NCBI GenBank assembly: GCA_016200585.1 | Contig: JACQEN010000106.1 | Coordinates: forward strand, 1 to 49,134 | Length of the DNA stretch: 49,134 bases | DNA from: Deltaproteobacteria bacterium | GTDB taxonomy: Bacteria; Desulfobacterota; Binatia; HRBIN30 | Direction of reading: 5' to 3' | Shown: positions 34,639 to 44,324 of the stretch, in pieces | Numbering within the stretch: the first letter of the stretch is position 1 | How the letters are laid out: each line of letters begins with the position of its first letter | Translations under genes and position numbers: made by a program | Notes under the pieces: model-generated | Told to the model about the DNA's origin: nothing | The model's input: only the letters and a program-made list of their open reading frames with translations | Database searches by the model: none

Positions 34639-35682
34639 GTGGTGTTGAATGTTGTGTTCGTACTGAGTCTGGGGACGTGCTTTGCTCTTTTGCTCGCCTG
34701 GGCCTGCCGGGTGCTGCCGCGCGACGGCTGGCAGATGATCGCGTCGGTGCCGATGCGGCGGCGTTCGGGGCATTGGGAGGGAGTGAACCTGACCTACTAC
34801 GGGCTGCTTACCGCAACCGCCGCCGTGGTTGCATCCGGAATTTTCATCCTATTGATGGCAGCAATCCAGGTGCAGCTGAGTGCGGCATTGCTCGCCGTCG
34901 GTGCGGTCATGATCTGTTGCGCGCCGGCTGCCAGCTTGATCGCGCGAATCGTCGAGGGCAAGCGGCATACGTTCACCGTTGCCGGCGCACTCTTCGTCGG
35001 TCTGCTCGTCGGCCCGCCGGTGATTCTTGCCCTCAACTGCTTCGGTAGCAGTGCTCTGCAGAGTCCGATGGCGCCGACGCTTGCGGCAATGGCGATTGCC
35101 TACGCGTTCGGTGAGGGACTGGGCCGTCTGGCGTGCATCAGCTTCGGCTGCTGCTACGGCAAACCGATTGCCGCCCTGCCGCAACCGGTGCGTCGCTGGT
35201 TCGAGCGTTTTCACTTTGCCTTCCAGGGCGAGACGAGAAAGATTTCCTACGCCGGCGGTCTCGAGGGCATCAAGGTCGTCCCGGTGCAGGCTTTGACCGC
35301 TACGGTCTACATCGCGGTCGGCTTGATCGGCATGTTGCTCTTCCTACAGGGGTGGTTCCGCACTGCCTTTCTGTGCGCCATCCTGTTTACGCAGGTCTGG
35401 CGTTTCCTTTCGGAGACGCTGCGCGCCGACTATCGCGGCGGCGGCGACGTTTCGGCGTATCAAGTCATGGCCGGACTCGGCACGCTCTATTCAATCGCCC
35501 TGGCCATCGAAATGCCCGATGTTTCTGTGGCGGTGAGTCTGGCTGCCGGAATTGCGGCGATGTGGAATCCGATCATCATCGTCGCTCTGCAAGCGATGTG
35601 GGGAGCCCTGTTCCTGTACACGGGTTGGAGCATGGTCACCGGCAGCATCGTTTCATTCCACGTGTATCAAGATCGCGTTTGA
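34639..35682 (+). CDS. Lgt-like (prolipoprotein diacylglyceryl transferase-related) membrane protein
   Basis: About 347 residues from GTG 34639; the next codon, GTG 34642, is equally possible and better spaced from AGGAGGG. Around seven to nine hydrophobic segments. The segment AFGEGLGRLACISFGCCYGK parallels the Lgt signature, where true Lgt has GRxxNFxNxExxG. Here the Asn and Glu positions are replaced by small residues and Cys, as in an Lgt-like paralogue group with GCCYGK. It probably works on membrane lipids or lipoproteins. Transfer of a lipid head or acyl group is inferred from psd next to it. Confidence 0.7.
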   Translation: MVLNVVFVLSLGTCFALLLAWACRVLPRDGWQMIASVPMRRRSGHWEGVNLTYYGLLTATAAVVASGIFILLMAAIQVQLSAALLAVGAVMICCAPAASLIARIVEGKRHTFTVAGALFVGLLVGPPVILALNCFGSSALQSPMAPTLAAMAIAYAFGEGLGRLACISFGCCYGKPIAALPQPVRRWFERFHFAFQGETRKISYAGGLEGIKVVPVQALTATVYIAVGLIGMLLFLQGWFRTAFLCAILFTQVWRFLSETLRADYRGGGDVSAYQVMAGLGTLYSIALAIEMPDVSVAVSLAAGIAAMWNPIIIVALQAMWGALFLYTGWSMVTGSIVSFHVYQDRV

Positions 35683-35697
35683 GATTGGGGACGTACA

Positions 35698-36378
35698 ATG
35701 GACATTCTTCTAGGTTGGATTCTTGCCGTTCAGGCGCAGGCTGCAGACGTTGAAGTCGCAGGGGCGCGCATCGCAACGTCGCCGGAGATGCTCTCGGTTG
35801 CGCACGAGCTGGCACGCCGAGCCGTCGATCACCTCGTACGCGGCGAGGACGCTGTGACGGCGGCGGCGCAAATCGACGAGTATCGCCAGGGCTTGGTCTT
35901 GGCGGAACAAGCGGTAGCGGTCGACGAACGAGACGCCGACGCCCAGTTTGCGCTGGCGGCCAATCTCGGGCGCGTGACGTTGTTGGAAAGCAATCCGCCC
36001 AACCCCTTGCACCTGACGCGAGCCTTGCACGCATTGGATACGGCACTGCAGCTCGACCCGCATCACGCCGACGCGTTGGCAGCGCGCGGTGGGCTGTATC
36101 GCCAGCTACCACGCTGGCTCGGTCGCGATTTGCACAAAGCCGCCGATTACCTGCATGAGGCAGTGCAGCTGGATCCCGACAACATCGGTGCGCGCATCGA
36201 GCTGGCTTTGACCTACCGCGATCTGGGACAACCGCATCGCGGCATTCCGCTGTTGCAAGAGGCGATGGTGATTGCCGAACGCCGGCGCCGTCCGATGAAG
36301 GTCATCGCCGCCATGCGCCTGCTTACCGAAATCAGTCCGGCCAACAGCTCGCCGTACGAAGCGGCCGCGTCCAACTAA
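35698..36378 (+). CDS. TPR-repeat protein
   Basis: 226 residues, starting 15 bp after the Lgt-like gene. A hydrophobic N-terminus (MDILLGWILAVQAQAA) could be a weak signal or anchor. TPR-like helix pairs follow: ADAQFALAANLGRV, ALHALDTALQLDPHHADAL, ADYLHEAVQLDPDNIGARI and PHRGIPLLQEAMVIAERR. It is probably periplasmic and mediates protein contacts for the operon's lipid enzymes; that is inference. Confidence 0.8.
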   Translation: MDILLGWILAVQAQAADVEVAGARIATSPEMLSVAHELARRAVDHLVRGEDAVTAAAQIDEYRQGLVLAEQAVAVDERDADAQFALAANLGRVTLLESNPPNPLHLTRALHALDTALQLDPHHADALAARGGLYRQLPRWLGRDLHKAADYLHEAVQLDPDNIGARIELALTYRDLGQPHRGIPLLQEAMVIAERRRRPMKVIAAMRLLTEISPANSSPYEAAASN

Positions 36379-36728
36379 TCCTGATGTGAGGGCGTGGCGT
36401 GGGCCGATGCTCGCGACCCAACTCGTCGGGCGTCGGGCGACGGGCGTAGGGCGTCGAAGATCTGCGCCGGCTGCGAAGAGTTTGAACCTTGCCAAGCGGC
36501 TGCATGCAGCTGCTCACGCACCGCGCCGGAGCTCAGCCCTAGCTCGTTGCAGCATGTTCTCAGCCGGAGAACACTGCATGACGCCGGTAAGGAGGCCCGG
36601 CCAAGGTTCGTTGCCGGAGGGCGACATGGTCACCGGTGATTCGAAGTAGGATGTCGAAATCGCCGGGGCTTGTGCGTCATTGTGGTGGCGAGCATGGTGC
36701 ACGCCGACAACCACGACGGAGGATCGAC
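36379..36728. other. Intergenic region with short heptamer repeat
   Basis: 350 bases without a convincing gene. Besides the heptamer run at 36426-36453, the only clear signal is GGAGG just before the YCII gene start at 36729. No terminator hairpin was identified after the TPR gene. Confidence 0.5.
36426..36453. repeat. Tandem heptamer repeat, four units
   Basis: Four 7-bp units follow each other: TCGGGCG, TCGGGCG, ACGGGCG, TAGGGCG, then a partial TCG. Only the first two bases vary. Short runs of this kind are common slippage products in intergenic DNA; no function is implied. Confidence 0.7.
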
Positions 36729-37082
36729 ATGCAATACATTTTGCTGGCGTATGTGGACGAGAGCGGCTGGACCAAGCTGACGAAGGCCGAACAGGAACAG
36801 GGCGTGGCAGCCTATGCTGCATACGTCGAGGCGCTGACGAAGGCGGGAGCTCTGGTCGGCAAGAGCCGGTTGCAGCCGAGCTCGGCAGCGACGACCGTGC
36901 GGGTCGCGGACGGCAAGCCGCAGGTGTTGGATGGCCCTTATGTGGAATCCAAAGAACAGCTGGGCGGCTACTTCCTCATCGACGTAGCCGACATCGATGC
37001 CGCAATCGCTTGGGCCACCCGCTGCCCCGCGGCAAGCCACGGTACCGTCGAGGTGCGGCCACTCTGGGTCATGCCGGCGTGA
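36729..37082 (+). CDS. YCII/DGPF-domain protein
   Basis: 117 residues from ATG 36729, with GGAGG 6 bp upstream. MQYILLAYVDE starts a ferredoxin-like fold. DGPYVESKEQLGGYFLIDV is the DGPF-family hallmark. Such proteins are small, often linked to ECF sigma factors, and have no settled function. No sigma gene adjoins here. Confidence 0.88.
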   Translation: MQYILLAYVDESGWTKLTKAEQEQGVAAYAAYVEALTKAGALVGKSRLQPSSAATTVRVADGKPQVLDGPYVESKEQLGGYFLIDVADIDAAIAWATRCPAASHGTVEVRPLWVMPA

Positions 37083-37102
37083 GGTGCCCCCACCTGGCAA
37101 GC

Positions 37103-37750
37103 TCACTCGTCAGGTCCCCAGAGACGTTTCCGAAAGTACTCTCTCCATCCTTCCGGAAGGGCGGTCCATTCGCTGGCCCGGCGAAGCAATTCCTGATTCC
37201 CGGCATCGCTGCCGTATAATGAGACGACATCACTCACTCGAACGCCGTGCTTCTCGCGCGAAACGGTCGCAATCGCATCGCCGGCGGTGACGTGCCCTTC
37301 GTGGACGACGGAAAGATAGAAGCCGGTGCGTTCCGACTGCAGGAAGCGCTTTACCATGTCCGGCCGCCCGAAGCGGATACCGAGCTTGAAACACGGCATC
37401 CGCGGCTGGGTGACGACAAATTCCGCCGAGCCGATGCGTAAGCGGTCGCCGATCTGTACCTGATCTTCGAGCAAGCCCAGGGTGGTAAGGTTCTCACCGA
37501 AAGCGCCCGGGTGAAGATCGACGTCCGCGATCTCGCTGCGCCAGAACGCATAGTGTTCGGATGGATAGACATAGACCGCCTTTTCGGGTCCGCCGTGGAC
37601 CGACAGATCGGATTGTCGGTCGCCGTCCAGATTGAGGCGGCCGACGCGCACCGTACCTTCGACCGGCTTCTTCCAGATCGAGGTTTGGACCTTCTTCCCA
37701 TTCCAGTCGACCTGGCGCGGCAGACCGATGTTTACCGATAGGAGCTTCAT
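37103..37750 (-). CDS. MOSC-domain protein, YiiM-like
   Basis: 215 residues. MKLLSVNIGLPRQVDWNGK is the typical N-terminus of YiiM-type MOSC proteins. LDGDRQSDLSVHGGPEKAVY and PGAFGENLTT are core MOSC motifs. The conserved Cys is in QPRMPCFKLG. A C-terminal helical region (LLRRASEWTALPEGWREYF) is the YiiM 3-alpha extension. Relatives bind the molybdenum cofactor and reduce N-hydroxylated compounds. AAGGA precedes the ATG. It converges on the YCII gene. Confidence 0.9.
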   Translation of the reverse strand: MKLLSVNIGLPRQVDWNGKKVQTSIWKKPVEGTVRVGRLNLDGDRQSDLSVHGGPEKAVYVYPSEHYAFWRSEIADVDLHPGAFGENLTTLGLLEDQVQIGDRLRIGSAEFVVTQPRMPCFKLGIRFGRPDMVKRFLQSERTGFYLSVVHEGHVTAGDAIATVSREKHGVRVSDVVSLYGSDAGNQELLRRASEWTALPEGWREYFRKRLWGPDE

Positions 37751-37842
37751 TGCGGCGTCCTTTCGTCACGAATGCGCCAGGTCAACGTCCAAGCTCCAGG
37801 GCGAGCAGAACGACGCCTTCTTCCATCACATGCTCGAAAACA

Positions 37843-38298
37843 TCAAGGCGGAAAAAGAAACTCCCAAGCGCTCGGAACGACGCGAATGTATCCCGGGCCG
37901 CCTTTTGCCTGGGCGTAGTAGTGCTGGCGCAGGCGCCAGCGTCCGGCGTTGCGGATTTCGGTGAGCAGGGCTTTCGGCGGCAGGTAGTACTTGGCGGCGA
38001 TGCGTAGGAGAGCGCGCCACGGCGGCAGGCCAGGATGCACGGCGGCGGTGCCGCGAAGGCGCAGAAAGCGTGTGGGACCGCGGTCAAGCTCGCCGGCGAA
38101 CAACAGCACCACATCGGGGTTACGGGCGACGTTCTTGCCGGCACGCGACTGTGCACCGGTGGTGAGATAGAGCACCTCGCGGTCGACGACGAACCACAAC
38201 GGCGTCGCGAACGGCCGGCCCTGCGGCGACAGCGACGCAACCTGTACCACCAGCGAGTGGCGTAGAAATCGGTCGACTTCGGGATCGGCGGGCGACAT
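37843..38298 (-). CDS. Pyridoxamine 5'-phosphate oxidase-like flavin/F420-binding split-barrel protein
   Basis: 151 residues. VQVASLSPQGRPFATPLWFV and REVLYLTTGAQSRAGKNVARN are the flavin-phosphate-binding strands of PNPOx-like proteins, and NPDVVLLFAG follows. Such proteins are usually FMN- or F420-dependent reductases of unknown substrate. GAGGAA lies upstream of the ATG within the tail of the preceding gene, only 6 bp away, so the two form an operon. Confidence 0.82.
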   Translation of the reverse strand: MSPADPEVDRFLRHSLVVQVASLSPQGRPFATPLWFVVDREVLYLTTGAQSRAGKNVARNPDVVLLFAGELDRGPTRFLRLRGTAAVHPGLPPWRALLRIAAKYYLPPKALLTEIRNAGRWRLRQHYYAQAKGGPGYIRVVPSAWEFLFPP

Positions 38299-38304
38299 CG
38301 ACGG

Positions 38305-38679
38305 CTATTCCTCGCGCAAAGCCCCATAATTCCAGGCGAGCGTTCGTCGCGGTTCGATCGCATACCACGACAACCCGTCTGCATCCTGGTTGGCGAGCGG
38401 CAACGCCAATCCGCGCACGGAGATTCCACGCAGCTGGAACCAGTACGGGCCGTCGTCGATCACCAGCACGACCTCACGTTGCGCTAGATCCGCTATCGCG
38501 CCGGTGCGCACGGCGAATTGGTACGTTTCTCCTGAGCATCGAGCCTTCGCCGGTAGGATCTCGATGGCGTCGCGATCGACAAAGGTGACCGCTGCCCGTG
38601 ACGGCCGGGCGCGCAGGTCGTCGAGCGCCTCCGGCGTTACGTCGCGTGTCACTCGCCTGGTTGGAAGCTCACTTCCCAT
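38305..38679 (-). CDS. Small protein, possibly a second split-barrel protein
   Basis: 124 residues. The order VTFVDRDAIEILPAKARC, EVVLVIDDGPYWFQLRGISV and the C-terminal EPRRTLAWNYG resembles a short pyridoxamine-oxidase-like barrel, but no diagnostic motif is certain. It ends 6 bp before the clear PNPOx-like gene. A partner or degenerate copy of that protein is possible. Confidence 0.6.
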   Translation of the reverse strand: MGSELPTRRVTRDVTPEALDDLRARPSRAAVTFVDRDAIEILPAKARCSGETYQFAVRTGAIADLAQREVVLVIDDGPYWFQLRGISVRGLALPLANQDADGLSWYAIEPRRTLAWNYGALREE

Positions 38680-38756
38680 GTCTACCGCAGAGTACCATAG
38701 ATTTCAGACGCGACTCTCGCTCGTATGTAACTTCTTGTTCTTGGCATGTTGGGAGC

Positions 38757-38773
38757 GCAGGCGTCCCGCCTGC
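38757..38773. repeat. Short palindrome GCAGGCG-TCC-CGCCTGC
   Basis: Seven-base perfect arms GCAGGCG and CGCCTGC with a TCC loop, preceded by GGGAGC. This GGGAGCGCAGGCGTCCCGCC type is a widely scattered intergenic repeat in several GC-rich phyla. The rest of 38680-38935 holds no gene that I can support. Confidence 0.55.
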
Positions 38774-38935
38774 ATCAAGCGCAACAGTAGACCATGCAGG
38801 CCGGAAGCATGCGCTGCCCCCTGAGGCCGGCAGCGGCGGTTGCAAAGAGCTCGTGCTGTCGCTCGACAAACCAATTTACAACGCCGGCGATCGACCTACG
38901 CGAGTGGGAGGGAAGCTCTTTGCATGTACCGTGCC

Positions 38936-39808
38936 TCACGCCGGCTGTTCGAGCATGCGAATCAAGTACTGCCCGTAGCTGCTCTTCTCCATCGCCCTGG
39001 CCATGCGCAGGACATCGTCGGCGGTGATGTAGCCCATGCGGTAGGCGATCTCCTCGATGCACGCGACCTTGAGGCCCTGGCGTTCTTCGATGGCGTGGAT
39101 GAAGTTGGAGGCCTGAAGCAGCGCCTCGTGCGTTCCGGTGTCGAGCCAGGCGATACCGCGTCCGAGCTTCTCGACGAGCAGCGCTCCCATCCGCATGTAG
39201 GCGACATTCACGTCGGTGATCTCGAGCTCGCCGCGGGCCGAGGGTTTCAGAGCGGCAGCGATGTCAACGACACGGTTGTCGTAGAAATAGAGGCCGGTCA
39301 CGGCATACGGCGAGCGCGGCGACCGAGGTTTTTCCTCGATGCTGACGGCATGGCCTTGGGCGTCGAACTCGACGACACCGTAGCGCTCGGGGTCGCGCAC
39401 CCAATACCCGAAAACCGTTGCGCCGACGGCTCGCGCCGCAGCTTGGCGCAGAATCTCCGCGAAGCCGTGGCCGTAGAAAATGTTGTCGCCGAGCGCCAGG
39501 GCCACACTCGATGAGCCGATGAACTCGCGGCCGATGAGAAATGCTTCGGCGATGCCGCCCGGCCGTGCTTGCACCGCATACTGAATGCGCAGGCCGACGT
39601 CGCTGCCGCTGCCCAGTAGACGCTCGAAGCTGTCGCGCTCGTGGGCCGTGGTGATCACCAGGATGTCCTGGATGCCGGCCAGCATCAGCGACGACAGCGG
39701 ATAGTAGATCATCGGCTTGTCGTACACCGGCGCCAACTGCTTACTGACGGCGCGTGTCAGCGGAAACAACCGCGAGCCGGAGCCGCCGGCGAGAAGGATG
39801 CCTTTCAT
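38936..39808 (-). CDS. rfbA: Glucose-1-phosphate thymidylyltransferase
   Basis: 291 residues from ATG 39808, which overlaps the rfbB stop as [22 protein letters not shown] is the nucleotide-binding start; [28 protein letters not shown] and [14 protein letters not shown] are RfbA signatures. It makes dTDP-glucose from glucose-1-phosphate and dTTP, the first step toward dTDP-rhamnose and other deoxysugars for surface polysaccharide. Confidence 0.96.
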   Translation of the reverse strand: MKGILLAGGSGSRLFPLTRAVSKQLAPVYDKPMIYYPLSSLMLAGIQDILVITTAHERDSFERLLGSGSDVGLRIQYAVQARPGGIAEAFLIGREFIGSSSVALALGDNIFYGHGFAEILRQAAARAVGATVFGYWVRDPERYGVVEFDAQGHAVSIEEKPRSPRSPYAVTGLYFYDNRVVDIAAALKPSARGELEITDVNVAYMRMGALLVEKLGRGIAWLDTGTHEALLQASNFIHAIEERQGLKVACIEEIAYRMGYITADDVLRMARAMEKSSYGQYLIRMLEQPA

Positions 39809-40878
39809 GCGCGAAGGCCCAGACGTTCCCTGGTATAGCGCCCTTGTTGTACGGCGGCACACCAGTCGCGGTGCTCGAGATACCACTGGACGGTCGCGCG
39901 AATTCCGGAATCGAAGTTGTAGTGCGGATTCCAACCGAGCTCGCGGCGGATCTTCGACGCGTCGACGGCGTAGCGACGGTCATGCCCGGGACGATCGGGG
40001 ACGAAGGTTTTCAGCTCGCCGTAGCTGTGCAGGCCCGCGGCGTTGAGCGCCGCGTTGGCCGACGCGGGTAGCAGCGCCTCGAGCGCGCCGCAGAGGTGAT
40101 CGATCACCTCGAGGTTGGTGCGTTCATTAAAGCTGCCGATGTTGTACTTTTCGCCGACGCGGCCGTGCTGCAATACCATCAAGATGCCGGCGCAGTGGTC
40201 TTCTACGTGCAACCAGTCGCGCACGTTCAAGCCGTCACCGTAGATCGGCAAGGGTTTGCCCTCGATGGCGTTCAGCAGATTGAGCGGGATCAGCTTTTCC
40301 GGGAATTGATAGGGACCGTAATTGTTCGAGCAATTGGTCACCAGCACAGGCAAGCCGTACGTCGTTGCATAGGCGCGCACAAAATGGTCGGCCGAGGCTT
40401 TCGAGGCCGAGTACGGTGAGCTCGGCGCGTAGGGTGTCGTCTCGGTGAAGAGTCCGCTGACACCGAGCGAGCCGAACACTTCGTCGGTCGATACGTGCAA
40501 GAAGCGAAAGCGGTCGCCCAGCTCCGCAGCCCAGGTGGCAACGTGGTGCCGCGCCCCTTCGAGCAGCTCGAAGGTGCCGATGACGTTGGTGTGCAGGAAG
40601 TCGCGCGGACCGTCGATGGAGCGGTCGACGTGCGATTCGGCGGCAAAATTGACCACCCAGAGCGGTCGTTGCTCTTCGTAGAGCGACCACACCAGAGCCC
40701 GGTCGGCGATGTCGCCGCGTACGAAGTGGACGCGTGGATCGTCGGGCACGTTCAACAAGCTGCCGGCGTAGGTCAGCTTGTCGAGGACGACGATGCGCGC
40801 GTCGGTTTGAGCCAACAGCAGGCGTACGAAGTTGGACCCAATGAAGCCGGCACCACCGGTGACCAGAATCGTGTTCAT
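39805..40878 (-). CDS. rfbB: dTDP-glucose 4,6-dehydratase
   Basis: 357 residues. The extended SDR fold has [12 protein letters not shown] (NAD site), [19 protein letters not shown] (catalytic Tyr-x-x-x-Lys) and [18 protein letters not shown]. It forms dTDP-4-keto-6-deoxyglucose, the second step after RfbA. No rfbC or rfbD follows in the window, so the product's further fate is set elsewhere. Confidence 0.96.
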   Translation of the reverse strand: MNTILVTGGAGFIGSNFVRLLLAQTDARIVVLDKLTYAGSLLNVPDDPRVHFVRGDIADRALVWSLYEEQRPLWVVNFAAESHVDRSIDGPRDFLHTNVIGTFELLEGARHHVATWAAELGDRFRFLHVSTDEVFGSLGVSGLFTETTPYAPSSPYSASKASADHFVRAYATTYGLPVLVTNCSNNYGPYQFPEKLIPLNLLNAIEGKPLPIYGDGLNVRDWLHVEDHCAGILMVLQHGRVGEKYNIGSFNERTNLEVIDHLCGALEALLPASANAALNAAGLHSYGELKTFVPDRPGHDRRYAVDASKIRRELGWNPHYNFDSGIRATVQWYLEHRDWCAAVQQGRYTRERLGLRA

Positions 40879-41074
40879 GCAGGGTGTAGCTGTTGCAGTA
40901 GCATCCGTGCTCGGTCTCTGTCGAGGAACGGCGCACAGAGGGCGGTGGTCAGTTTGAAACGGAATACGCAGCCGCGGCCTCGGCGGGCGATTCTACGACG
41001 GTCGATTCCGCCTGCCGGCCGCTTGCCACGGCTCGGGCTTTCGTCGACGCTGCCCCGCCACGGGAGGATCAATC

Positions 41075-41668
41075 TTGGAAAGCATCACGGTGTACTACGA
41101 CTACATGTCGCCTTTTGCCTATTTCGCCGCCGAGGTTCTGCCCGCCTTTGCCGAACGCCTGGCCGTCCGTGTGCAATGGCGGCCGATCGAGCTGTTGAAG
41201 CTCAGCAACTACGCCAACGGGCTGCCGTACTCCGAGGTCAAACGGCGCTACATCGCCATCGACGCGATGCGCCTGTCGCAATACCTGGGCGTGCCCATCG
41301 CCGTTCCGAAACCGCATCCGGTCGCTTCCGATCGCGCCCAACGCCTCGCCGCGGTCGCTCTCGATGACCCGCGCTTTGCCGCACTGCACCTCTCCTTGTT
41401 CCGGGCCGCGTGGCGCGATCAGCGCGATCTCTCGTCGGCTGATGTTCTGCGCCAGTGCATCCAAGCGGCAAACGGCCCGGCGGAGGAATGGTTGTCGCAA
41501 ACCGCTGCGGCGGAGACCAGCGCCAAGATCGAGCGCTTCACGGCCGAAGCCGAAGCGGCAGGCGTCTTCGGCACCCCAGCGATGATCTTCCGCGACGAGC
41601 TGTTTTGGGGCATCGACAGCCTGCCGGTCCTGGAGTGGCGCATCGCTCAATCGCGGGCCAACGCTTGA
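41075..41668 (+). CDS. 2-hydroxychromene-2-carboxylate isomerase / DsbA-like (kappa-GST) family protein
   Basis: 197 residues from TTG 41075, with GGGAGG 8 bp upstream. ITVYYDYMSPFAYFAAE shows the Ser-Pro active site used by HCCA isomerases in place of CXXC. VFGTPAMIFRDELFWGIDSL is the conserved C-terminal thioredoxin-fold part. Relatives are glutathione-dependent isomerases of aromatic degradation, though many have other roles. The 3' end overlaps the convergent symporter gene by 22 bp. Confidence 0.88.
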   Translation: MESITVYYDYMSPFAYFAAEVLPAFAERLAVRVQWRPIELLKLSNYANGLPYSEVKRRYIAIDAMRLSQYLGVPIAVPKPHPVASDRAQRLAAVALDDPRFAALHLSLFRAAWRDQRDLSSADVLRQCIQAANGPAEEWLSQTAAAETSAKIERFTAEAEAAGVFGTPAMIFRDELFWGIDSLPVLEWRIAQSRANA

Positions 41669-43215
41669 GCCGATCTGGAAAGCCGGCGCGGCGTCGGTGC
41701 CGGGCGCTCCGTGAGTCGTGAAACCACCGGGAGGATGAACAGTCCGGCCAAAGCCGCGACCGTCCGAAACGGGAACAGCATGCCGCCGGTCTCGGCGTCG
41801 TACCAGTTGGCGGCTTCGCCCCGAAAAATCGTCACCAGCATTTCGGGGTAGGGGATGAGTGGCGGCAGGTGGAACAGCGGTTCGCCACCACCCAAGCGCA
41901 GCGACAGCGAGACGGCGAATGCGGCCATCGACCCGGTACGATTGGCGCGCCGGTCGAACAGCGCGCACACCAGTTGAGGGAAGAGCAGCACGAACACCAG
42001 GTCGCTGGTGAAGAACCACAACGCCTGCACGCTCTGCACTTCGAGCGCGAGGATAACGGCGAGGGCGCTCAAACCGACGATGGCGCTGCGCGTGATGAGC
42101 TTGGTGGCGCGCTGCGGCAAGCTCGGCCGCAGCAGGCGTTGGCAGACGTTCCAAGCGAACATGGCGCTGGCCGAGAGAATCGAGGCGCTGTAGCTCGAAG
42201 TGACGGCCCCGATGATTGCCGCCAAGCCGAGCAACTCGACGAATGGCGGCGTCGTGTTCTGCAACAGCAAAGGCAGTGCGTGCGCCGGTTGTGCGCGCAG
42301 CCGCAACAGCGCGTCGGCGGGCCAGGCGAAATTGAATGCGGCGGTGCCCATGAGCAGTGGTGGTGCGGTGAGCAGGATGGTCAAAGCGCCGGCGAGAAAC
42401 GAGTGCCAGCGCGCCGCACTTGGGTTACGGCAAGCCAGGACACGTTGGAAGTAACAGTTCCACGGAATTCCACCGAGCAGCAGCATGAAGCTGACGTCCC
42501 ACCAGGCCGTGATCGCCGGTACGGTCCAAAAAGTTGCGTTGGCCGTGAATGGCGGCAGCAGCCCACCGCGATCCGGTCGCGCCGCGTGATAGGCGAGCCA
42601 GCTGGCGTTGAGGCCGCCGACGGCGCCGAGAGCGTAGGGCAGGGCGGCGACCAGGCCGATGACGACGAGCAGCAGCTGAAAGGCGTCGGTGTAGGCGACG
42701 GCCCACAAGCCGCCGGCCATCGTATAGACGGTGACGACGGCGGCGCAGAGGAGCACCGACGTACGCAGATCGAGCCCGAGGACGACGCCAAAGGTCGAGC
42801 CGATGGCGACCAGCAGCTCGGCGCTCCATAAGACCTCGCCGAGGGTTGCGGGAAGCGCCAGAACCGACGCCCACCCGGCGCCGAAGCGTGCTTCAAACGG
42901 ATCGATGAGTGTCGTGTACTCGGCACGGCGCATCGGGGCGGCAAAAAACAAGCCGCCCAACACCAAGCTCAAGCCGAAGAAGAGCCCGCCTTGGATTCCC
43001 AACGCCAGGCTCGACTTGTAAACCGCCTCCGTGGTGCCGAGCAGATAGCCGCCATCGACCCAGGTCGCGGTCATCGTCAACGTCGCCAGCCACAGCGGCA
43101 TGGCGCGCCCGGCCAGCACCAGGTCGGCCGCCGTCCCGCCGCGCGTCCGCTTGGCGGCGTACCATCCGATCGCCAGAAAGCTGGTGTAGAGCACGAGAAC
43201 GGCGAGGATGGTCAC
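41647..43215 (-). CDS. Sodium:solute symporter (SSS) family transporter
   Basis: 522 residues from GTG 43215, with about thirteen hydrophobic segments. TATWVDGGYLLGTTEAVY and WSAELLVAIGSTFGVVLGLD are typical for the SSS group of choline/sodium-type symporters. GGLWAVAYTDAFQLLLVVIG is a core helix. Substrate unknown. It overlaps the convergent HCCA isomerase gene by 22 bp. Confidence 0.88.
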   Translation of the reverse strand: MTILAVLVLYTSFLAIGWYAAKRTRGGTAADLVLAGRAMPLWLATLTMTATWVDGGYLLGTTEAVYKSSLALGIQGGLFFGLSLVLGGLFFAAPMRRAEYTTLIDPFEARFGAGWASVLALPATLGEVLWSAELLVAIGSTFGVVLGLDLRTSVLLCAAVVTVYTMAGGLWAVAYTDAFQLLLVVIGLVAALPYALGAVGGLNASWLAYHAARPDRGGLLPPFTANATFWTVPAITAWWDVSFMLLLGGIPWNCYFQRVLACRNPSAARWHSFLAGALTILLTAPPLLMGTAAFNFAWPADALLRLRAQPAHALPLLLQNTTPPFVELLGLAAIIGAVTSSYSASILSASAMFAWNVCQRLLRPSLPQRATKLITRSAIVGLSALAVILALEVQSVQALWFFTSDLVFVLLFPQLVCALFDRRANRTGSMAAFAVSLSLRLGGGEPLFHLPPLIPYPEMLVTIFRGEAANWYDAETGGMLFPFRTVAALAGLFILPVVSRLTERPAPTPRRLSRSAQALARD

Positions 43216-43335
43216 GCGTCCCGCTTGCCAGACCTTTCATGGTAGGCGCAAGTGTGGCGGATCGAGAATCAGGAAGCGCTGGGATGATTGATGGATGACG
43301 ATTTGGCGATTGACGATTGTCGAGGAATCGGACGG

Positions 43336-44280
43336 TCAACGTGCCGAGGATTCGCCTGATTGGCCGCGGCGGATGTAGGCCAGGAAGACATCTTCCAGCG
43401 ACGGCTCACGCAAGCGCCAGTCGTCGATGTCGACGCCGGCGGTACGGGCGCGCTCGACGGCGGCGGCGACATCGAAACCTTGGCGCGGAATGGTGACGTG
43501 CAGGTGCTCACCGAAGGTGACCGATTCTTCCAATCCTGGCACGCTGCGCAGCGTTTTGTGCGCGCCACGCGAGTCGCGGCAGCGCAAGTCGAGGACTTGT
43601 GTGCCGAGCTGGCTGCGCAGCGTTGCCGGTGAGCCGCAGGCGATCAGCCGGCCGTCGAGCAGGAAGCCGACGCGGTTGCAGCGTTCGGCCTCGTCCATGT
43701 ACGGCGTCGACACGAAGATCGTCGTGCCTTCCTGCAGCAGGTCGTAGAGGATGAGCCAGAAATCGCGCCGCGAGATCGGGTCGACGCCGATCGTCGGCTC
43801 GTCGAGTAGAAGGATGCGCGGTTGGTGGATCAGGCAGGCCGACAGGCTGAGCTTCTGCTTCATGCCGCCGGAGAGGTTGCGCGCCAGTCGATCCTGGAAC
43901 GGCTCGAGCCGGCTGAATTGCAGCAGCCGCGTCACGCGCTTGCGGCGTTCTCCCGGCGGCACGTGCCAGATCTCGCTGACGTAGAGGAGATTCTCGGCGA
44001 CGGTCAGGGTTTCGGAAAGACTGAAGCGTTGCGACATGTAGCCGATGCGTTCCTTGATCGAGGCTGGGTCGGTGCTGACATCGATGCCGTCGATGCGTAC
44101 TTGGCCGCTGGTGAAAGACAGCAGCGCGGCAAGGACTCTGAGAAAGGTCGTCTTGCCCGCACCGTCCGGCCCGACGAGCCCGAAGAGCTCGCCGGGAGCG
44201 ACGCTCAGAGAGACACCGCGCAACGCCGGCGATTTCCCGTAGTCTTTGATGAGGTCGACGGACTCTATGGCTGGGACCAT
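43336..44280 (-). CDS. ABC transporter ATP-binding protein, export type
   Basis: 314 residues. GPDGAGKTTFLR is Walker A (Asp in place of the usual Asn), MSQRFSLSETLTVAENL the Q-loop, NLSGGMKQKLSLSACLIHQP the signature and LLLDEPTIGVDPISRRDFW Walker B. This is the YbhF/CcmA-type ATPase of ABC-2 exporters. A C-terminal extension follows (EPSLEDVFLAYIRRG). It lies 44 bp after the HlyD-type gene, but no ABC-2 permease follows; the next gene is the symporter. Confidence 0.9.
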   Translation of the reverse strand: MVPAIESVDLIKDYGKSPALRGVSLSVAPGELFGLVGPDGAGKTTFLRVLAALLSFTSGQVRIDGIDVSTDPASIKERIGYMSQRFSLSETLTVAENLLYVSEIWHVPPGERRKRVTRLLQFSRLEPFQDRLARNLSGGMKQKLSLSACLIHQPRILLLDEPTIGVDPISRRDFWLILYDLLQEGTTIFVSTPYMDEAERCNRVGFLLDGRLIACGSPATLRSQLGTQVLDLRCRDSRGAHKTLRSVPGLEESVTFGEHLHVTIPRQGFDVAAAVERARTAGVDIDDWRLREPSLEDVFLAYIRRGQSGESSAR

Positions 44281-44324
44281 CGGACGAAGTCGGCGGCCGG
44301 AATGGAAAACACAGGCGACCTTGC

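Noticed and set aside
36426-36453. Heptamer run considered as a CRISPR-like or regulatory array
   Set aside because: Units are contiguous with no spacers and number only four; simple slippage explains it.
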